Shown here: positions 32,536 to 44,365 of the stretch, piece by piece | Layout: each line of letters starts with the position of its first letter | Position numbering within the stretch: position 1 is the first letter of the stretch | NCBI RefSeq assembly: GCF_000711695.1 | Contig: NW_013547021.1 | Span: 62,001 to 126,000, forward strand | DNA: 64,000 bases | Origin: Tilletiaria anomala UBC 951 | Lineage: Eukaryota > Basidiomycota > Exobasidiomycetes > Georgefischeriales > Tilletiariaceae | Direction: 5' to 3' | Translations under genes and position numbers: made by a program | Notes under the pieces: model-generated | What the model was told of the DNA's origin: nothing | Database searches by the model: none | The model's input: only the letters and a program-made list of their open reading frames with translations

Positions 32536-34894
32536 ATGAGCTCGACACACGCGACGATGATGTCGACGAACCTTGACTCTCAAGTGTCCCCATCACCAAG
32601 CCGAAGCTCCACAACAGCAGCGGGCGCAGCCGAGCGCTTGCCTTCGGCCGACCCAAGCGAGCTGCCGTTCGCTAGCAAGGATGGAGAAAAAGATAACTTA
32701 GACCTGACGCGGAGCGAGCGCGATCAGTTAGGTGTTGAGCTCGACCCGACCGATCGCGAGCTGCTCAAGGAAGTGCATCAGCGGTCCAAGAGTCTTGACC
32801 GAAAACCCTCAATGTCATTCGTGGAGCCGCCAGGGCGGCGAGCGCCGCGTCCCACGGACGAGAAGCAGCTGGAAGACGGCTTTGCGGGTGGGCTCAAGCC
32901 GACACGCACTTTTTCTCGGCGCGATCGTGAAGCTTCCTATGCGGGAGAAGACGTGCACATGTTCGGCGGAGACCTGCACCGGCAGGAGACAGAGTTGGCG
33001 CTGTCGAGGTTCGAGAGTCAAGCAGGCAGGGATCAGATCGTCGTCCACTGGGAAGGGGAGGACGATAGTGAGAACCCAAAGAACTGGAGCAGGGCGTATC
33101 GCTGGTACCTCACTGCGCTTTCCGGCGTTCTGGTTCTCAATTCGTAAGTTCAAATGTGGTCATATGCCGGGTCTTATCAATGATGCTAATTTTGTGGACT
33201 TCCACCTTCCCGGATGGCCAACAGAACATTCACATCGTCGGCGCCGAGTGGCATCCTGGCCATGCTGGAGAAGGACTTGCATATGTCGCAAGAGGTAGCA
33301 ACCTTGACGATTGCCATCTTCGTCGCGGGCTACTGTCTTGGCCCTCTTGTCTGGGGTCCATTGTCGGAGCGGAAAGGCCGCTATCCATGCTTCATTATTG
33401 CTCTCACGGCATACACTGCCTTTAACATTGGCTGCGCACTCAGCAAGAACACTGCCTCGATGCTCGTCTTCCGTTTTTTGGCCGGCTCGTTCGCCTCTAG
33501 TCCGTTGACCACAAGTGGAGGAATCATTGCAGACGTATGGGATGCCAAGACGCGGGGCCTGGCGCTGAGTCTCTTCTCGCTCGCGCCTTTTGCAGGACCA
33601 GCTGTGAGTGGCAGGAGAAACCCTTCTTTCCTTTTTGATTAGCATGGCCATGCTGACGGCTGCGCAAACAGCTCGGTCCCATTGTCTCTGGTGCGATCAG
33701 TGTCACTGATACTAACTGGCGCTGGCTTTTCTGGGTCGTAAGTCGCGCCAGACGTTCACTCTTATCGAGTAGCACTTTGACGCCTGGCCTTCTAACCTCC
33801 TTCCCCTCATTCGACCAGTGCACCATCTTCTCGGGTGTCTGCTGCATCGTGACTGCGGTGACGCTGCGTGAGACGTACGCGCCGATCATCCTGGTCCGCA
33901 AGGCCAGACGGATCCGCAAAGAGACCGGCAGCGAGAAATATGTCGCGCCGCTGGAGCTGGCGCCCCTCAAAGCGAAGGACCTGCTGCACGCGACGCTACT
34001 CAAGCCCTTCGCCATGCTGTTCATGGAGCCGATGCTGCTCGCGCTTACTGTCTACCTCTCTTTCGTCTACGGCATTGTCTATTTGTTGTTCGAGGGTCAG
34101 TCTGCGCGCGTGTGGTGTGATGAGGATGGGGAATCCAAGCTGATCAGCGCGTCGTCACCCACAGCCTTCCCGTTCGTGTTCCAAGGCGTGTACGGCTTCA
34201 ACTCGCTTGTCAGCGGCCTGATGTTCCTGCCGTTCTTCCTTGGTGGCGTAGTAGGAACGATCCTGTACGCGGTGATCGAGAACCCGCGCTACGTCCGCAT
34301 GGCCGATCAGGCGAGGAACGGGCGCGTCGCGCCGGAGCAGCGTCTGCTCATTGTCATGATTGCCGGGCCGGCGCTCGCCATCTCCTTCTTCTGGTTCGGC
34401 TGGACTTCGTACCGCAGCATCAGCTTCTGGTGCCCGATGATGGCCGGCGCCCTGCTCGGCTTTTCCATCTTGTTCATCTTCTTGGGGTGAGTTCCTCTTC
34501 CTCCTGCTCGCAAACACAAGCCGTGGAGCAGTCGGATTGACGCGCTTTCTTCACAGCCTCTTCAATTACATTGTTGATGCGTATATCGCGAACGCTGCGT
34601 CCGCTCTCGCTGCGAACACCGTCTGTCGGTCCGCTTTCGGAGTGGGATTCCCAATGTTCGCCGCTCAGATGTACACTGTGAGCTCCAGTTGTGCAATCGA
34701 GGTCTTGTGGAAGCATGTATAAGACTGACAATGACCTCCGTCATCTGCCTCTCCCTCGTGTACAGCGCCTCAACCAGCACTGGGCTTCCACGCTCTTGGG
34801 CTGCATCGGTGTCCTGCTCGCGCCAGTGCCATTTGTGCTGTACGCCTATGGGCCAAAACTGCGTGCGATGTCGAAGCACGCTGCCGACTTTTGA
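32536..34894 (+). CDS. DHA1-type MFS drug/polyamine transporter
   Basis: This is a proton-coupled exporter of the major facilitator superfamily, at the plasma membrane. Exons 32536–33143, 33225–33603, 33672–33737, 33819–34095, 34165–34486, 34557–34677 and 34766–34894 encode 633 residues. A long cytosolic N-terminus (about 190 residues, charged) ends with the class hallmark SENPKNWSRAYRW. Twelve hydrophobic helices follow. Motif A is PLSERKGRYP, and TNWRWLFWV is in the central part. LLFEAFPFVFQGVYGF is recovered by removing the fifth-exon intron (34096–34164), which would otherwise insert non-conserved residues. The closest named types are yeast Tpo/Flr1-like carriers; the substrate is unknown. 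It borders the gene-poor block, with its promoter inside it. Confidence 0.9.
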
Positions 34895-36009
34895 GCCCCT
34901 TGCTTCCGCTCTACCTCCCACTCCCGCATTTGCACGGACATGTGCCATTCGCTCGGGACGTTCACTGCACCCGTCGGGTTATTTCGCGCGGAACTCCCAC
35001 CCTGCTAAATGAAACGCTATACATCGCTTTTCCTTTTGCTTCGCTATTCACTCACAATCATTACCATAGTCCACATTCTCTCCACATAGAAAGCCCTGTC
35101 GCACTTGGCATCTTGTGTTCTTGCAATACTAATACATGGCATTGACATGGGATGGAGTACAGGTTGCGAAAGCCTCGCGAGTCGCGACCAGCGAGCAACC
35201 AGCCACACTCATGGCTTCTGGCCCTGTAGTGTTGGAGCCGCAGTCCCTGGCCGGATTCGCATCCTTGGCCGTCGGCATGCAGAATGGTCGGTATGAAGGG
35301 GCAGTTTGTTGCAAGAGGGGCCTATCCAACAATGTCGTGCCAAGCTGGGCAAGACTGCCGGTTCCAGCAGCGCCTCGAGACGCCCAAGCGCCGTCGCTGC
35401 CACAGGACGTTGCAGGCTGCGCAAAGTCGCCCAGACTCCGACCGCTTGCTTCTCCAAATGTATGGACATAAAAGTATTACTGCCTTTCTATCAAGCTGGG
35501 TCGAAAGTCCCAGCCGTGGCCGATCGCTGCCCAGGGAGAGATTGGACTTCTCATTTGCTGTTACCTGTGGAGCCTTCTGGGCTCTGTTGCCGATCTGTGT
35601 TCTACAGTCTGGTCTCTTCCAGCAGTTCTCGTGGGGTGCAACTCGTATTGTGTCTGGGTTCTTTTTTTTCGCTCACCCCAGACTGCATCCCGTACGTCTG
35701 CGGTGACCCGTATGCACCACACGAAGGAGAGATATTGCTCCATCGCTGCGCCGCCACCGGAAAGCTGAAAAAAAAGAAGAAAAAAAGATGGCCTGTGACT
35801 TGTGCGGGGAACTGCGACATCGACATCTTAACCCCGCACCCGGCATTGGACGCTCGACGACGACAGCGGAGGTTCGCATTGCTCTCACATATACCGCGGT
35901 CTTCCTCGCTCCCTTCTTCGTATTGACACTGACTCGTGTCTTGTACGGCGCTTGAAGCAGAGTCCTTCCGTCGCCTCCGCCAGTGCCGCCAACAGCAGCA
36001 CACCCGACC
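34895..36009. other. Intergenic region between the MFS gene and the membrane protein gene
   Basis: About 1.1 kb between same-strand genes. It has a T-run near 35664–35671 and an A-rich run at about 35767–35788. Open frames at 35136–35471 and 35306–35926 have no motif, and the second is interrupted by homopolymers. An upstream exon carrying a signal peptide for the next gene may hide here, but I could not identify one. Confidence 0.35.
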
Positions 36010-37584
36010 ATGGTCACCTCATTATCTTCATCGCTGCCTCCGGTGCCCAGGACGCCGGTCTCATCCACGAGCACAATGGAGAGCCCGATGGCAGCGCAGC
36101 CCTCATCGTCTGCGCCTTCGGACCCGGTGTATGGGCGGCTGAACATCCAGCCGCTGTTCAGGGCCGCTGCCTGCTCACAGCAGTACGTGCGCTGGTCCTA
36201 CACCGGCACGCAGAGCTCCAGCGCCAACCTGACCATCTTTACTTCCACGTCCAACTTCCCGACAGAGCATGGCGTACCCGTCGAGAATAGCGCACAGCAG
36301 ACTCAGGTGATCAGCGACACTGTTCCCATCAACATAGGGTACTTTAACTGGTCGCCCGTCAACGTCCCGCCGGGAACGTACAAGCTACAGATTAGTGTGC
36401 CGGACTCTCATCTATCGTCGACATCCTCCCTCTTCGACATCCTCTCCTCCTCGAATACCAAGTGCCTGTCTTCCACCAGCATCAAGTACACCGGCAACGA
36501 AAGCGAGGGCGAGATTGATGGCTCGAGAGCCTCGGGCAGTGGCGATGGTGCCAGCACAAAATTACGCACCGTCGTGCCGGCCATCGCCGTACCCGTATTT
36601 GTCATCGGCATGCTCGCCCTCACCATCATCTATTGGCGCCGGAAGCACCACCGTCACCAAAAAGCGCTCTCTGCACGCATCTACCGCTCCTCTGCTCTGC
36701 CGCCGCTCGAAGGGCCGTATCGCGATGCATACGATTCAGCGACGGCGGCCGGTAGCAAGCGACTCCCATCGCCATGGAGCGAGAGGTTGGGCGGCTTCCC
36801 CAGCCCCAAGAGCCCACCGCGCGCGACGTCGACGCAGAAGCTGAACGACAATGACTCTGGTGCGTTCGGATACGCAGACGCATACGCATACTCAATCAGG
36901 GACAACAACAACAGCAGCAAGCATCGATCCGTTGCTTCGTACCGCAACGATCCTTCGCAGACGCGCGACAAGGACTCGTGGTCCGACTTCGAGAACGACG
37001 ACGCCGAGTCCCGTGCGAGCGACGCCTTCGAGGACACCCAGGACGGCGGGCCGTACATGCCAAAGTCTCCCGCAGGCGTCTACCACCATTTCATGCACAG
37101 CGCCGCGTCCGACCGGCCTGCGTCGCTGCAGCACATGCAGATGCGTCCCGACGCGTTGGTGGCGGGCATGGATGCGCACCTTATCGATCCGCAAGTTGGC
37201 ACGGGTGGGTATGCGCATGCACACGGCTGCGAAGAGCCCTCGTCACCGCGTTCGCCGTCGAGCCCGACGAACCACAGCTTCTCACTGCTGCGCAAGCCCG
37301 TGCCGACATTTGCGGCGAGCCGCGATGCGTCGGCCGCGTACGCGGCGGATGGGCATCTCAACGACGTCGACGGCAGCCCCGCAGCAGGAAAGGCACGTGA
37401 GCATGACTTCTTCGCGGACACACAGGCGCCAGCCGCCGCGTTTACCGTCGCGCGGCATCACGATAGTTCACCGCATGCCATCAGCGGCGGCGTCGGGGTC
37501 AACGAGACGCTGGCGCATCAGGCAGCCACCGTGGGCAAAGCGCAGCATCAGCTCGCCGTCAATGGGCCTGTCTCGTACTTCTGA
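36010..37584 (+). CDS. Single-pass Ser/Thr-rich membrane protein with Kre9/Knh1-like ectodomain
   Basis: The uninterrupted frame encodes 524 residues from the ATG at 36010 (context ACCATGG); the open frame upstream begins on GTG. A Ser/Pro-rich start leads to a beta-type ectodomain with RAAACSQQYVRWSYTG and NIGYFNWSPVNVPPGTYKLQ. The same 'W-x-G ... W-x-P-V-x-V-P-x-G-x-Y' pattern occurs in fungal Ser/Thr-rich GPI-anchored and Kre9/Knh1-type wall proteins. One transmembrane helix follows (VVPAIAVPVFVIGMLALTII, about residues 188–210), then basic RRKHHRHQK and a 300-residue hydrophilic tail rich in Ser, Asp and His. The layout suggests a plasma-membrane wall-associated or sensor-like protein. 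No N-terminal signal peptide is visible, so a missing upstream exon is likely. Function unknown. Confidence 0.7.
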   Translation: MVTSLSSSLPPVPRTPVSSTSTMESPMAAQPSSSAPSDPVYGRLNIQPLFRAAACSQQYVRWSYTGTQSSSANLTIFTSTSNFPTEHGVPVENSAQQTQVISDTVPINIGYFNWSPVNVPPGTYKLQISVPDSHLSSTSSLFDILSSSNTKCLSSTSIKYTGNESEGEIDGSRASGSGDGASTKLRTVVPAIAVPVFVIGMLALTIIYWRRKHHRHQKALSARIYRSSALPPLEGPYRDAYDSATAAGSKRLPSPWSERLGGFPSPKSPPRATSTQKLNDNDSGAFGYADAYAYSIRDNNNSSKHRSVASYRNDPSQTRDKDSWSDFENDDAESRASDAFEDTQDGGPYMPKSPAGVYHHFMHSAASDRPASLQHMQMRPDALVAGMDAHLIDPQVGTGGYAHAHGCEEPSSPRSPSSPTNHSFSLLRKPVPTFAASRDASAAYAADGHLNDVDGSPAAGKAREHDFFADTQAPAAAFTVARHHDSSPHAISGGVGVNETLAHQAATVGKAQHQLAVNGPVSYF

Positions 37585-38329
37585 TTTTGCGCGCCATGCT
37601 CTTGTCAACCGCTTGGACAATCGTCGCCATCCCCTTGCGCGCGACTCTGACCCAGAGATTCGCATACCTTTGTTTGCATGCGGACTCCTGTCCCCCTGCT
37701 TGTATTTGCATTTAAAACTGAAACGGAGTGATCTATTCCATGGCACTCTTTCTGGTCCATTTCTCTACTTTCAGGCGTCAAGCACACTCCAGAAAATTGC
37801 ACATCCTGCCGGGACTACCTGTCGCCGTCTGTCTGTCTACCTGCTTACTGTTTCGCTCGCTCTTCACCCATTGTCAGAGAACCTTTCAAGACTGCAGCTT
37901 GGCTGACGCGCTTGCCGCTTGTTGCATATGGGAAGTGTGAAGACATGGCTGTGCGCCGACGCCGCACTGTCGTAATTTGTACATAAGATGCATATGGCAA
38001 TCATACATCCCTACCCACGTCGCCTATTTTCACTTTTCAATCGTCGTCGCTCCCTTCCCATCGCCACACGCGTCGGACGTGAGCGTCGCGTCTTCATTTC
38101 TTGCGGGCAGAAGGTTGCAATCGGGATAAACGTGTTTCTTGAGGGGCTCGTTTTCGGCTTCATAATCTTCTTCATGATGCGTAGTACGCCATGTGGCAAC
38201 ACTATATCGCATCCCACACCCGACATCGAAACCTGAACACTTGAAATCAACACCGCCTGACCATGTCTTGTTTCATTTTGGAGAGCCGAAAGCTCCTTCG
38301 TGACCGAATCTCGCACAGGGACAGCTCGC
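37585..38329. other. 3' region between the membrane protein gene and GIS2
   Basis: These 745 bases separate two convergent genes. They contain both 3' UTRs, including the stretch 37690–37760 with an A/T-rich core. No conserved coding sequence is seen on either strand. Confidence 0.4.
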
Positions 38330-39854
38330 TCAGGCGGCAGCCGCGACGTTCTGGCAGTCCGCCGCAAGGTGCTCGGCGGATCCGCAGTTGTAGCAGGCCT
38401 TCTGGGCCGGCTGCGAGCACTCCTTGGAGATGTGCCCGACCTGGCCGCAGTTGTAGCACTTTTGGCCGCCGCTGCGGCCGGCACTCGCTCCACCCGAGGG
38501 GCAGTCTCGGCTCACTGGCAAAGTGGTGGTTGGGCGAGCAAAAGAACGTCAGCATAAGTGCATCATGGAATGAGCTGGCAAGCGAGCAACTCACAGTGAC
38601 CGACACCTCCGCAGTTCTACGAACGCACAAAATCCGCATGGAAGGCGCAAGTCAGCTCAGTGCCCCGAAAAAGCGAGAGCAAACACAAACGCAAGGTCGG
38701 ACGGGAGGGAAGAGAGAGACTCACGTAGCATGTCTTGCTCCCGAATCCGCCGCCACGACCGCCGGAACGGCCGGCGGTGGCACCGCCCTGCGAACAGGCC
38801 CTGGCGATGTGGCCGACCTCGCCGCACTTGTAGCACTCGCCAGTTGCGCCGCCTGCACCCGCTGAGGAGCTCTGGGGGCACTCGCGGGACTGGAAGGGAG
38901 GTGGGGGGACGATTCACGATGTCAGTGCCTGGCCTGTGTGACGAGGGAACAAGCAAGCGAGCACATCTCGGTACGTACCAAGTGACCGGTCTGCCCGCAG
39001 CTGTAGCACGCCTTAGGTGCTGCCTCCATGCCGCACTGCGAAGAGACGTGGCCTTGCTGATTGCAGTCTGTCGAAGCGGCGAAGGCAAAAGGAGGTTGAG
39101 AAGGGTCCAGTGTCAGCAATGTGTGCTTTTGTTTCGTCTGACGCCCAGTATCGCAAGCTCACTGTAGCTGCGCGAGGGAGAAAGAACCAGTTCGCATCAA
39201 TGGAACATGTAGTTTGTCAGCATTAAGAGACACGTGGGCATTTGACGATGCTCAAAGCCTTACCATGTCGGAGTGCCGGCAGTTGGGCAAGCCGAAGCCT
39301 GGTGGCCCGCTGTAGAGCGTGAATAGGGACAGAGAGGAGAGCACCGAAAGATGGGGTCAACTTCTCCTGCGGATTATCCAGCAAGTGAGACTCGATGATT
39401 CGTCACACGCACGTTCTCCGCAGCTGGAAAGAGGAGCAGCGCGAAGAAGGAAGGGGGAGCACACATGGAGTGCGACGAGGACGCCATCGATTTCAGTAAA
39501 TTGTCTCTTTGTCAACTAGCTCAGCTACCACACAAAGGAATACTTCAGCCTGGCCGCCGCCCCGCCTCTGCGCGGCTTGGACCCACTCCCTGCAACGCTG
39601 TTTCGTGTCACCGAGCAGTAGAGCATCCCCAGCCCCGCCCCCTCGCCTCTCATTCTTCCGGTAGGATGATAGTAAGCTGCTCGTGCTTCGCTTGTGCAAA
39701 GCCCAGGGTGGGACCAGATACATGATGTTGTCCGACAACTTCCTCGTCCCGCTCCACTTTTCTTCTCTCCTGTCCTTTCCCTTCCCTGCACGCCAACGAG
39801 GGAACAGCGGGAAGAAACGTATGCTCACTTGTAGCAGCCCCTTGCGAATGCCAT
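38330..39854 (-). CDS. GIS2: GIS2/CNBP-type protein with seven CCHC zinc knuckles, two microexons
   Basis: Gis2 (CNBP in animals, byr3 in fission yeast) binds G-rich mRNA and promotes translation. Eight exons (39854–39829, 39423–39413, 39309–39264, 39167–39163, 39067–38979, 38889–38725, 38617–38596, 38514–38330) sum to 549 nt, or 182 residues. The product is almost wholly seven knuckles of the form C-x2-C-x4-H-x4-C: CYNCGEPGHQASAC, CYNCNQQGHVSSQC, CYSCGQTGHLSREC, CYKCGEVGHIARAC, CYNCGGVGHLSRDC, CYNCGQVGHISKEC and CYNCGSAEHLAADC. Seven is also the number in yeast Gis2. Knuckle 1 requires an 11-nt exon and knuckle 2 a 5-nt exon; both have proper AG and GT borders. Gly/Ser-rich linkers flank knuckle 5. 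The first intron is long (405 nt). Confidence 0.93.
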
Positions 39855-40628
39855 CTTGAACAGATTGTTATGTGTGAGTACCTGGTGGGTGGAGGAGGGG
39901 GTTCGATAGGTGATGAGGCGATAGATCGATCTGGCACGGTGGTATTGATGAGAATTGAGAAGGAAAGGATGGATGGATGGATGGATGGATGGCGAATGGG
40001 TGTGCGTGCGTGTAGTGTAGTGGAGTGGATGGGGGACGACATCTCGCTCAACAAAAAAAAGGAAAAAAATGAGAAAAAAAGACAAGGTGGACGCGCGGGG
40101 CAAGCGCCACAGCAGTCATAACAAGCCACACCAAAGTCGCAATAAGGGAGAAAAAGAATCTCTTCCGATTGCCTCCAGTCATGACAGTGCCCAGGTGCAG
40201 CACGCAGCTTTGGCAGCCGAGACTTAATCGAAGGTAAGGAGCGCAACCCTATTAGAAATAGAATTGGTCACAACCCTACATACTGGAAACAATGCAAGCC
40301 ACTTAATCCTCTCCGTTATAACACCCAAGCCAGCCACACTAGAACACACCAAAGTCTACAGTTGAGGGTACAAAGCACCAAGTACATGGTGTGAACGCCG
40401 CCCCGTCCATGGTTGGTTCATGGTTGGTCTTGTGAGCTTTGGGGGGAGCATTCTAGACTGCTCAAAGTACACATTGGCAACCCCGCATGCTTCACTCATG
40501 AGCGGACCGCTGCTATATAGTGACCGCGGGTGGAAGCTTTGTCGACTCGGCTCATCAGACAGCGAGCAGAGCTCTCTCCTTCCCGCCCCTCCCCCAAGTG
40601 CTCTGGCCCGGTAGTAGGCTCATGCGAC
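39855..40628. promoter_or_regulatory. Shared 5' region of GIS2 and the TAPT1-like gene
   Basis: These 774 bases lie between divergent starts. On the GIS2 side there is a GGAT tetranucleotide repeat (39967–39992, about 6.5 units) and a C/T-rich strand (A/G-rich on plus, about 40050–40090), as often found in leaders of highly expressed fungal genes. No coding sequence is recognised. Confidence 0.45.
39967..39992. repeat. (GGAT)n microsatellite
   Basis: About six and a half perfect GGAT units lie some 110 bases upstream of the GIS2 start codon, on the opposite strand as ATCC repeats. It is inside the likely promoter or leader. Whether it affects expression is unknown. Confidence 0.9.
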
Positions 40629-43600
40629 ATGAATGACCATAGCTTCAGTCCCGACCAGCTCGCGTCACGACCACCAGTGAACAGAGCGACAGGCTCCAAT
40701 GGGCTCCTGTCGGAACTGCAGCCGGGTGCTGCTGACCATGAGCAGCAGCATGAATCACCCTCGATGCTGGCCGCAGCCTCTTCATCAGATCCTCTAATAG
40801 AGTCTGCGCTAGGGCGTTCGTGGGCTACTTTGGATGGCACCCACGCTACAGGCGCAATAGCAGGTGCAGCGGTAGCCATGCACGACAGCCATTCCGCTCT
40901 CGCAAAACCGATCGTGCGCCCAGAGGCGCCAGCAGAGCAAGGGACAATCAAAGCTTCGCCTGTCATGCAAGCGGGAGACAGTGCCAGCGCTTTGTCTCCT
41001 AGTCATGCGCTCTCTGCAAACCTCGACGAACTCCCAACACCGCCCATCAGTCATAAGAGTGCATCAACCTCGCCGCAGCGCTCGGAGGACCCGGAGGACT
41101 GGTGGGAGGATGAAGACTCAGATGAAGCCGAGGACGATGGCGTCACCTCTGCGTCTGGGGCTGCGCTGCCGAACGGCATGCCGATGCCCTCCGGCAATCT
41201 TTCTGCAATGCCAGAAGCCGGACGCGAGGAGCGGCTGTGCACAGAGAAGGCCTCGAGCTACAAGGCTGACATGCACGAGTACCGCTCCAGCAAAAAGGCG
41301 CTTACGCGCTCGAACAATCTGAGGCTCTTCGCATCTACAACAGGAAACGGTGAACTGCCGGAACAACACCGCCCGCCTTTCCAGCATGTGCAGGATGAAG
41401 CCGACACAATCACGCTCGATGGGCCAGCCAGTGGTCTGGGCTTACTGCCTAATGGGGACGGATGCGAAGCGACCTTCAGCCGACGGTTGCATAGGACCGC
41501 AGACCCCCAGTCTCCTCTGTTGTCTTCTCCTGAAGTGGAATCATGTGAGTGAATCACTGAATATGCAAGGAAATGAACCCCTTGCTAAAGATGGCACATC
41601 GTCCTCTCAGCCTCCGAAGCGGAGCTGCGCCCTGTGCCAGACCTGATGCAACCGCCTGCAACCGTTCCTGCTGCGCCGACTTCGCTCCCGAATGGCAGCA
41701 GCAGTAACGGCGCTGTTCCACCATCAGCTCCAGAGTCCGGCATGCATAAACGAAGCAGTTCAAGCCTTGCGGCGAATCGTCCCATCATCCATCACCGCCG
41801 GTCGTCCTCGGTGATACGGGGGGATGTCAGACCCATGAAGCAGCCCGCAACGGTCAAAGAACAGCAGCAGGAAGAAGAAGAGAAAAACATTGTCGGGCCT
41901 TTCAGTCTGTGGGACTACCTGCAGGAAGAGGTCCTAGCGACGGACTTTGACTCGACACAGGAACTGAAATGGGAGCGGGTCACCAATTTTATGGCTATTC
42001 CTTTCTGGATGGAGAAGGTGAGCGTCTCGGGCGACGTCTCAGCCTTGAGCATTGCTGATATGGTTTGCTAACTCTCTCCGTTCAGATCATCGCATTTGGG
42101 TTTGTGGTCTGCCTAGATTCGTTCCTCTACACATTCACCATCATGCCTTTGCGATTCCTTGTCGCATCGTGGCAGGCAGGTGCGAATGCACTGCGCTGGC
42201 TGCTGCGCGGTGAGAAGCGCTACCTCAGCTCATCTCACAAATGCGATCTGCTCAAGGCCATCCTCTTCATCATGGCGTGCTACATTCTGTCGCGCGTGAC
42301 GGACGCAAGCAAGATGTACCACAGTGTACGCGGCCAGGACCTGGTCAAGCTGTACGTCATCTTTAATGTTCTCGAAATCGCCGACCGCCTCTGCTGCAGC
42401 TTTGGCCAGGACATCCTCGACACGCTCTTCTCTCGCACCACCTTGGCCCGTCGCAGAGACGGCCGACAGCCGTACCTCCGGCCCTTCGCATTCTTTACAC
42501 TTAGCCTAGCGTACGTCATAGGCCACACGCTCGTGCTCTTCTATCAAATGGTCACGCTCAACGTGGCCATCAACAGCTACGACAATGCGCTGCTCTCCCT
42601 TCTTCTGTCCAACCAGTTCGTCGAGATCAAAGGCTCAGTCTTCAAGAAATTCGAAAAGGAGAATCTGTTCCAGATGACGTGCGCGGATATTGTGGAACGT
42701 TTTCAACTCGCACTCATGCTCAGCTTCATCGCCGTCCGCAATTTGATCGAGCTCGCCGGCGCACAGTCAGAAGGAGGAACCGGTCCGTTGCCAACTTCTT
42801 TCACGGTCTTGCCAAGCTTCAACCTGCTCGAGACGATCTTTACGCCTGTATGCATCGTCATCGCAAGCGAGTGCTTTGTCGACTGGCTTAAGCACGCCTT
42901 CATCACCAAATTCAACCACATCCGACCTGCCGTCTACGGGCGTTTCATGGATGTCCTCTGCCGCGACCTCGTCATCGCGAGTCCAGGTCAAAAGTCCAAC
43001 GCTTACAAGCACACATTTGTCGACCAGAGTCCCATCGTCAGCAGGCGCCTCGGCTTCGCAGCTCTCCCGCTCGCCTGCCTGCTCGTGCGCGTCGGCTTCC
43101 AGATCATGGGCATGGTCGGTGATACCAGCCATTTTGACGAATGCGCCATCCCGGAAGCACACCGTCACAGGATCAGCTTCAAGTTAGCTCGCAGCACAGC
43201 ATTTGGCCTTGGTGCGATGAACGAAGGTGGCGCCGTACATCGCTCGCTGCAGTTCATCGCGCAGGGCTTGGCCTGGATCCTGACGATCTTCGTAGCGTGG
43301 ACCTTGTAAGTCATCAGCGCGAGGTTCCTTCTGAGCATTAACTGATTGTCGATACATTGCAACGGCAGCCTCGTCGGCATCAAGATCCTTCTCGGTATGA
43401 ACTTGGTATCATACGCATCGAAGCGCTATGCCACCATGTATGAGCGCGAGCAAGAAGAGAAGCTCAACGCAAGGGATCGCTCGCCCATCGGTGTTGGCGC
43501 GGAGGAGAGGGTATACGATGCCAAACTCGCCGAGTTCTTGGACAAGAGTGCTGACAATGCACAAAAATCTACGTTCCTTGGGGCAGAAGTACCCAATGGA

Positions 43601-43693
43601 CAACCCAGATGGGCTGAGAGCAAGGGCGGATCAAAGCAGACCAGTCTGCTCGACGTCAGTCGATACACCATGGTTCGCTCTCGCTTGTGGTAA
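40629..43693 (+). CDS. TAPT1/EMP65-family ER membrane protein
   Basis: The family (animal TAPT1, yeast Emp65, plant POD1) comprises multi-pass ER proteins. Yeast Emp65 works with Slp1 in guarding folding of soluble ER proteins. Exons 40629–41544, 41611–42017, 42086–43305 and 43369–43693 encode 955 residues. The first 430 residues are disordered, with an acidic patch (DWWEDEDSDEAEDDG). The conserved core begins FDSTQELKWERVTNFMAIPF and continues with VCLDSFLYTFTIMPLRFLVA, ILSRVTDASKMYHSVRGQDL, VKLYVIFNVLEIADRLCCSF and SYDNALLSLLLSNQFVEIKG, then KFEKENLFQMTCADIVERFQ. About 7–8 hydrophobic helices are present. MNDHSFS at 40629 is the first ATG; the frame upstream starts on GTG at 40530. It converges on the ECL1-type gene with 132 bases between stops. 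Confidence 0.93.
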
Positions 43694-43825
43694 CACCGGC
43701 GCAGAAGACATCAGCACGAAATGTTGTAACCTTATCTGTATCATAAACCATGCCTGCATACATATACTGTACAAATGCAAGTGAGAAATAGCCCATAAAT
43801 GCCTTTGATGATGTGCGTGAAATCT

Positions 43826-44332
43826 CTATGGGTCTGAAAAGAAGAACAGTTTTTTGCGTTGTGCATCTCCTTTTATCGTGGAAGGTGTGTGGTCTGCTTC
43901 GGCATCCGCTTTGGCCTCCTCGGCAGGGTCCTCTGCGAGTGGCTTTTTAGCCAGGGCTTCGGACCAGTTATCGTAGACATCGTGTGTTGGTTTCCGATTT
44001 GGCAGTTGCATGACAGGATAGGTCTTGAGGCCCGGCATGCGCTCATAGCTCCAAGTTCGTGTAGGTTCGTTGGAAGGTGCGCGTGAGAGTTGGACGGCGG
44101 ACATGCTCGGATGCATGCCTTCTGGCGCCGCATGGCCGTACGACCCGTATACACTGCGCGGCCTCGGGTGTCGCGATCCATGCCCGATTGCGCTGCCTGG
44201 GCGCGACAGCTGGTCGCCGACGTGACGCTGCGCCTCCTCGAAGGAGCCGCACAGCGCCGCTGGCGGGCGCTCATGCGTAGAGCTGTCATAACTGGCATGG
44301 CCATGATGATGACCATGGTGGCCGCCGTGCGC

Positions 44333-44365
<33 letters not shown>

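Noticed and set aside
34096-34164. Read-through of this segment as MFS coding sequence
   Set aside because: It is open in frame but inserts non-conserved residues in the LLFEAFP motif. GT/AG borders remove it exactly.
39967-39992. CRISPR-like or other structured array
   Set aside because: It is a simple tetranucleotide microsatellite without spacers. No CRISPR is expected in a fungal nuclear genome.
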